Source of the DNA: CAMEON01 sp964427175
GTDB lineage: Bacteria; Bacillota; Clostridia; Oscillospirales; CAG-272
DNA: 9,225 bases
NCBI GenBank assembly: GCA_964427175.1
Contig: CAYRTP010000101.1
Span: 1-9,225, forward strand
Direction: 5' to 3'
Below, piece by piece: positions 5,085 through 9,225 of this stretch (position 1 is its first letter; each line of letters opens with the position of its first letter). The notes under the pieces were generated by a model that was not told the origin of the DNA, searched no databases, and saw only the letters and a list, made by a program, of their open reading frames with translations. The position numbers and the translations under genes are program-made.

Positions 5085-7910
5085 TCAGGACGGGATCAGG
5101 ATCAGTTCCCGTCGGGCTGTCATGGCCGCGATACGATGCTCACAGGTATCCACCGCGACGATCCCCTGCAGGGTCTCCACGGCGGTATTCAGTTCCCCGC
5201 TTCCGCCTCGGATCACCACTTGACCGTTTGCGCGGACACAGAGGGTTGCCTCGGGCAGGCAGGCGATGGAGATGATGTCGGTCAGATCCTCGGTGTTGCA
5301 CTGGCCCTTCCGATGGTCGCCCACCGTCAGAACTCGGCCGTCTGAGGTGAGGGCGGCGGTGTGGAATTCGCCTGCGGCGATCATCACCACGTCCTGCCAG
5401 TCGGCCACGTCGCATTGACCGTAGCGGTTATCACCCGTGGCGACACAGGTTCCGTCGGCCTTGACGGCCACGGTATGGCGGATGCCGCAAGCGACCCCGA
5501 CAACATCCCGCCACGGGAGGGTACTGCACCGTCCGTCGGGATTCGCCCCCACCGCAAAGACTTGTCCGTCCGAGCGGAGGGCCACGGTATGGGTATGACC
5601 GCAGGATATGGCCTTCCAGGTGAAGTCCCGATTGGAGGCCTCCACGGATTCCAACTCCTTATTGAGGGAGCGGGTATCCGCTTGGCCTTCGGTGTTTCGC
5701 CCCGCCATGACGATGCGTCCGTCCGAAAGGATGACCGCCGAACGGTATGGACCTGCGGCCACTTGCACCGCCGTTTCATAGACGGCCAGATCCCGCTGTC
5801 CGCAATCGTTTGCACCGTCGGTATGGAGGAAGCCTTGCTCATCCAGGACCACGGTATGGGCCATCCCCACGGCAAATTTTCCGCGAAGGGCGCGGGCGGC
5901 TTCCGCGGATGACGAATAGACTGTTTCCCGCTTGTTTTCGATGACGGGGGCATTCGCCACGCCCTGATGCTCCCGAATCTCCTGCTCGATCCGTCGGCTG
6001 TACTGGCCGTATCCGTACAGCTGGCGCACGTCACGGAATAGGGCGAAATGAGCGGTAGCACTGCACTGGCGGTCCTCGTCCTCGCCGCAGGCCAGGAGGT
6101 GTCCGCTCTCAGACATGGCAACCAGGTGGCGGGGACCGCACTCCATGGCCATGATCTCCTGCCAGCGACCTGTTTCGGCCGCGCGGACCGCTGTTTTTCC
6201 GGGTCTGGCCATCTCACCCGTAAGGAGCACCCGTCCATCCACCGTCAGACCTGCGGCGTAGCCGTCGCCGCATCCGATGTCCACAATATTTTTCCATGCG
6301 GATACACGGCGCAAGTCCTCGGCCGAGCCTCCGACCGCCAGCACGCGGCCGCCGTAGCAGAGCCCCAAGGTAAAGCGCGGTCCTGCGGCAATGGCGCGGA
6401 CTCCCTGCCAATCATGGGTAGACAGCGTGGGATGGGTGCTTTTCACGGTTCCGTCGCCGTACAGGCAGACCAGGTGGGTGGGAGCGGCGATGACTCGAAT
6501 GGGTTTTTCCCAATCTCCGTTGATCAGCTCGCGGTCAAAGGGCGGGGTTCCCGCAATCAACAGTTTTCCTTCATGGGTCACACCCACGGTATAGCTGTCT
6601 GTGGTGGCTACACGGCAAACGCTGCTCCAGTCAGCAACATTTCCCTGTCCTTGGTCATTCCGACCGCAAAACAGAACGCTTCCCTCCTCGGTCACGCCGA
6701 CCGAATGGTATTTTCCGGCCGCTACCGCTTTGACGTTCCGCCACGCAGACACGTCGGTACAGCCGTCCACGCGGTTTCCGTCGGCACTGACCCGGCCGTT
6801 TTCATGGAGAGCCAACACGTGGGCGTTGCCACAGGATACGGCACGGACACGGCCGCGGGTCCCGATCTCGGCAAACTCGGTGGTGGACAAAAGATTCCCT
6901 TCGGCGTTGATGCAGACCGTGATGCGTTTTCCGCAGGCCAGGCGGGGCTTATAACGCATAGCGTTGGCCAGGCGGACCTGGTAGGTACGGTCCAGGGCCA
7001 ACATATCGTCCATATGCTCCCGACGGTCCGAGCTGTACTCGTCAAAATCCGCATACAGACTCCCGAAACGGTCGGTATTGCACTGACCGAAATGATTTTG
7101 GCCCAGGGCCAGCACGTGACCGTCACGGGTCAGAGCCAGGACGTGGGTCCCGCTGACTGTGCAGGCGATATATTGCCTGGTTTTGACCAGTTGATCCACC
7201 TCGTCCTCGGTGGAGACCAGCTGACCGTTGGCGGTTACCCCCCAAATGGTGTCGCGATGGGCCGCTACGCACACCAGATTCCGCCATTTTTCGGCCTTAC
7301 GCGGCAGGCGGGCGGTGGAGAGCAGTTTGCCTTCTTCGGTGATGGCGTAGACATTGTTGCCCAAATAGTCGGTGAAGATGCCCGCCACGTTCTGCCAGGC
7401 TCGCACGGTGTAGCGCATGAGGCGGTGTCCGCCCACAATGTACACCTGGCCCGTCGGGGCCAGGCCCACCGTAAAGTTTTTCCCGCAGGCCACGTCGGTC
7501 ACCGTGGGCCAGTTGGCAGTTCTGCATTGGCCGTGACGGTTGTCGCCGCCCACTACGGTATGGCCGTTACCCAGCAGGACCGCGATATTGGCACGGCCTG
7601 TGGACACGGCGCGGGCACAGGAGAGCATACCGACAAATCCGCGGTCGGCAGGACAGCGTCCCGCCATCCGCAGGGTCCCGTCCTCCATCAGAGCAACGAT
7701 GTGATCCCGTCCGCAGGACAGGGCCATAACCCCCGACCAGGTGCGGGCTTCCTCCTGCCCCCAGCGGTTGGTCCCGGCGTAGACCGGCTTTCCGCCGGTA
7801 TGCAGAGCCACGCTGAACTCGTCCCCGCATCCGATCATGCCCTTGCGGGCGCGGATACGCTGTTGGAGCCGTATGAGCTTGGTTTGATCGGTTTGGTGGT
7901 TGTTTTTCAT
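5085..7910 (-). CDS. Giant cytoplasmic RCC1-repeat beta-propeller protein (941 residues)
   Basis: Nearly the whole protein is a tandem array of RCC1-type (regulator of chromosome condensation) beta-propeller repeats of about 36-43 residues. I count 21 full units and a terminal half unit. The typical unit reads ACGxxHTVAVxxDGxVxATG, then GQC, then WxxV. The most canonical units are near the C-terminus (residues 768-880). A Trp followed by two residues and V, I or L closes 12 units. There is no signal peptide or membrane segment; a basic, Gln/Lys/Arg-rich 20-residue lead precedes the first blade. Charged, probably helical inserts interrupt the array at about 282-322, 621-676 and 747-764, always after the GQC-like position. 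The first two share an F-x-x-LF/LY-x-D pattern. RCC1 propellers are protein-interaction scaffolds, and no enzymatic motif is visible. The ATG at 7910 follows GGAGG by six bases. The gene lies 65 bases after the ADP-ribosylglycohydrolase-like gene, probably in one operon. The partner and role are unknown. Confidence 0.9.
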   Translation of the reverse strand: MKNNHQTDQTKLIRLQQRIRARKGMIGCGDEFSVALHTGGKPVYAGTNRWGQEEARTWSGVMALSCGRDHIVALMEDGTLRMAGRCPADRGFVGMLSCARAVSTGRANIAVLLGNGHTVVGGDNRHGQCRTANWPTVTDVACGKNFTVGLAPTGQVYIVGGHRLMRYTVRAWQNVAGIFTDYLGNNVYAITEEGKLLSTARLPRKAEKWRNLVCVAAHRDTIWGVTANGQLVSTEDEVDQLVKTRQYIACTVSGTHVLALTRDGHVLALGQNHFGQCNTDRFGSLYADFDEYSSDRREHMDDMLALDRTYQVRLANAMRYKPRLACGKRITVCINAEGNLLSTTEFAEIGTRGRVRAVSCGNAHVLALHENGRVSADGNRVDGCTDVSAWRNVKAVAAGKYHSVGVTEEGSVLFCGRNDQGQGNVADWSSVCRVATTDSYTVGVTHEGKLLIAGTPPFDRELINGDWEKPIRVIAAPTHLVCLYGDGTVKSTHPTLSTHDWQGVRAIAAGPRFTLGLCYGGRVLAVGGSAEDLRRVSAWKNIVDIGCGDGYAAGLTVDGRVLLTGEMARPGKTAVRAAETGRWQEIMAMECGPRHLVAMSESGHLLACGEDEDRQCSATAHFALFRDVRQLYGYGQYSRRIEQEIREHQGVANAPVIENKRETVYSSSAEAARALRGKFAVGMAHTVVLDEQGFLHTDGANDCGQRDLAVYETAVQVAAGPYRSAVILSDGRIVMAGRNTEGQADTRSLNKELESVEASNRDFTWKAISCGHTHTVALRSDGQVFAVGANPDGRCSTLPWRDVVGVACGIRHTVAVKADGTCVATGDNRYGQCDVADWQDVVMIAAGEFHTAALTSDGRVLTVGDHRKGQCNTEDLTDIISIACLPEATLCVRANGQVVIRGGSGELNTAVETLQGIVAVDTCEHRIAAMTARRELILIPS

Positions 7911-7916
7911 ACACTT

Positions 7917-7921
7917 CCTCC
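7917..7921 (-). promoter_or_regulatory. Ribosome binding site of the RCC1-repeat gene
   Basis: On the minus strand GGAGG stands six bases before the ATG at 7910-7908. This confirms the start. No promoter boxes are evident in the 65-base gap, which supports co-transcription with the upstream gene. Confidence 0.75.
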
Positions 7922-7975
7922 GATGGTGAATATGAGTGGGCCTCGGCGTTCATCCGCAGGCATCCGTCACGGGAC

Positions 7976-9225
7976 TCAGCGGGCGAAATGAATGTCGGTA
8001 TAGGCGTAAAAATTGCCGGGCTCGGTGACGCGGGCGGGAGCGTTGAAGCTGACCACGAAGGTGGGCAGGGCTCCGCGGGCCTCCTCGGGGACGCGGACCG
8101 TGACCTTGAGCTTATGGAAGCCCCTTTGCAGGATGCCGTCCCGATGCTGGGGATCGGGGACGCGGTGGTAGGCGGGCAGGAAGGTGGCGCGGCCCTCGGT
8201 CTGCATGATCACGTCACCGTCCAGCTCCACGGTGGTAGGCCAGATGCAGTTGCAGATCATGCGGGTCTCGCGGGTAACGGGCGGGGTACAGAGGGTAGCC
8301 TCGGCCACGTACACGCCGTCGGCGGAGGGCTGGGTAAAGCTGACCGTAGAGCCCGCCACCAGGGTGGTCTTGCCGTTCAGGATCCAGCGATTGGGGACCA
8401 ACAGGGTGATGGGCAGGCGGTAGATCTTCCAACGGTCGCCGCAGTTGAGCCGCTTAATGGCCAGGACCACGGGGTAGACCCGATCCACGGGGACACTGTA
8501 GTAAGCGTTGGTGTCTGCCTTGATCGTGGGGCAGTAGAGCACCGACTCGCCGGGGGCGATGAGGATCTGAGCGGGCACGTCGGGGGCCAAGCCGTAGGGG
8601 CACTCCATCCGCGCCTCAATGGTCCAGAGCCAGTCGGTGTTGTTGGTCAGGGTGATCCGCAGGGTTTGGGGACGCTCGGGAGCCACGGTGGGATCGTTTT
8701 CCTCGTAGCGGACATCCACGCAGAAAGCCTCGGAGGGCTTGGCCCCCGCGGGCAGGGTGAAGTGCTGGACCGTTATATCCTCGTCTCTGCGGACGGCGAC
8801 GTAGGTTTCGGTGTCCTCGCAGGCGAACTTTTGACCCAAGGTAATGCATCGGCGGGTCAGCTCGTCCAGGTCGGCGGGAATGCGGAAGCCGCGGACCTCG
8901 TCCGAGGCGGGCAGGGCCGTACCGATCAGGTTGACCAGCTTCTCGGGGATCCCCTCGCGACCGTACAGGATGCCCCACAGGGCACCGCAGGTGGCGGCTG
9001 TAGCGGCGGTGGCGCTCCCCAAACTCACGGTCTTGAGGATGGCATCCTCGATGTCCTTCCCCCACAGAAGTCCCGCCAGGGCAAAGGCGATGTTTTGGGG
9101 TGCGTCGGAGAAATTGATCTTGCCGTAGGCTGAAGTTACCGCCTCACGGGCCTCGGTCAGCTCGGCTCCCTGCTCGTAGCGGTCCAAGAGGAGGGCTACC
9201 GCTCCGCTGACGCGGGACTCGGCGG
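7976..9225 (-). CDS. ADP-ribosylglycohydrolase-fold protein with degenerate metal site and beta-rich C-terminal extension (5' end off the window)
   Basis: The frame stays open to the right edge, so the N-terminal part is missing; a TTG at 9187 is only an internal codon. The visible 415 codons begin with the C-terminal part of the ADP-ribosylglycohydrolase (ARH, DraG-like) all-helical fold. The pattern is YGKINFSDAPQNIAFALAGL, then a Gly-rich turn, GALWGILYG, the usual IPEK, and DELTRRCITLGQKF. Members of this subfamily normally carry Asp-Thr-Asp-Cys in the turn to bind the two catalytic metal ions. Here the aligned stretch is LGSATAATAAT (nucleotides about 9022-8990), so both Asp are Ala. After about 8820 comes a stretch of about 280 residues, rich in Val, Thr and alternating hydrophobics, ending YTDIHFAR. 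It looks like one or two beta-sandwich domains that I cannot name. No membrane segment is visible. The protein is therefore probably non-catalytic, unless the unseen N-terminal half compensates. It is the upstream partner of the RCC1-repeat gene. Confidence 0.8.
   Translation of the reverse strand, partial: AESRVSGAVALLLDRYEQGAELTEAREAVTSAYGKINFSDAPQNIAFALAGLLWGKDIEDAILKTVSLGSATAATAATCGALWGILYGREGIPEKLVNLIGTALPASDEVRGFRIPADLDELTRRCITLGQKFACEDTETYVAVRRDEDITVQHFTLPAGAKPSEAFCVDVRYEENDPTVAPERPQTLRITLTNNTDWLWTIEARMECPYGLAPDVPAQILIAPGESVLYCPTIKADTNAYYSVPVDRVYPVVLAIKRLNCGDRWKIYRLPITLLVPNRWILNGKTTLVAGSTVSFTQPSADGVYVAEATLCTPPVTRETRMICNCIWPTTVELDGDVIMQTEGRATFLPAYHRVPDPQHRDGILQRGFHKLKVTVRVPEEARGALPTFVVSFNAPARVTEPGNFYAYTDIHFAR

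Noticed and set aside
5469..5859. CACGGTATGG direct repeats (5469, 5583, 5850) as a DNA repeat array or CRISPR
   Set aside because: They encode the recurrent His-Thr-Val of RCC1 units on the minus strand. Spacing is irregular and follows the protein repeats.
6048..7991. Open frame of 647 codons on the + strand opposite the RCC1-repeat gene
   Set aside because: It mirrors a gene with clear repeats and a ribosome site on the other strand. Its protein has no recognisable domain, and long antisense frames are expected in GC-rich, codon-biased DNA.
7988..9133. Open frame of 381 codons on the + strand opposite the ADP-ribosylglycohydrolase-like gene
   Set aside because: Gly/Asp/Val-rich low-complexity translation without a family match or ribosome site; a shadow of the real minus-strand gene.

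Overview
The window looks like a GC-rich member of the Clostridia, most likely an uncultured gut bacterium of the Oscillospirales/Ruminococcaceae type. This is inferred from strong AGGAGG-type ribosome sites, near-consensus sigma-A promoters, a Firmicutes-style SecA start, and a secreted CHAP/SH3-like/Listeria-Bacteroides-repeat protein ending in a Gly-Cys, membrane segment and basic KRKED tail. The species cannot be named from this sequence.

Left edge (1-279): the first 27 codons of secA run leftward off the window. Its promoter lies back-to-back with a textbook promoter driving a rightward operon. Middle left (280-2622): trmL, an unrecognised 229-residue gene, and mnmA lie on the + strand with gaps of 19 and 11 bases. 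TrmL and MnmA both modify the tRNA wobble base (position 34). The gene between them is visibly AT-richer and looks acquired. A modest hairpin with a T-run closes the operon. Centre (2697-4814): a separate promoter drives one secreted, multi-domain CHAP-family protein with a signal peptide and a C-terminal membrane anchor.

Convergent gap (4815-5084): no gene is seen, but there are several inverted repeats. They include a perfect 14-bp-arm palindrome inside a stretch bounded by an 8-bp inverted repeat, and a strong intrinsic terminator.

Right half (5085-9225, - strand): two genes, apparently one operon transcribed leftward. The upstream gene, cut by the window edge, is an ADP-ribosylglycohydrolase-fold protein whose C-terminal metal-binding Asp-Thr-Asp-Cys signature has become Ala-Thr-Ala-Ala. 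It is fused to a beta-rich extension of about 280 residues. The downstream gene encodes a cytoplasmic 941-residue protein made almost wholly of about 21 RCC1-type beta-propeller repeats, interrupted by charged inserts, two of which resemble each other. This pair is the most unusual content of the window: a probably non-catalytic macrodomain-unrelated ARH fold next to a giant propeller scaffold, with no recognised function.
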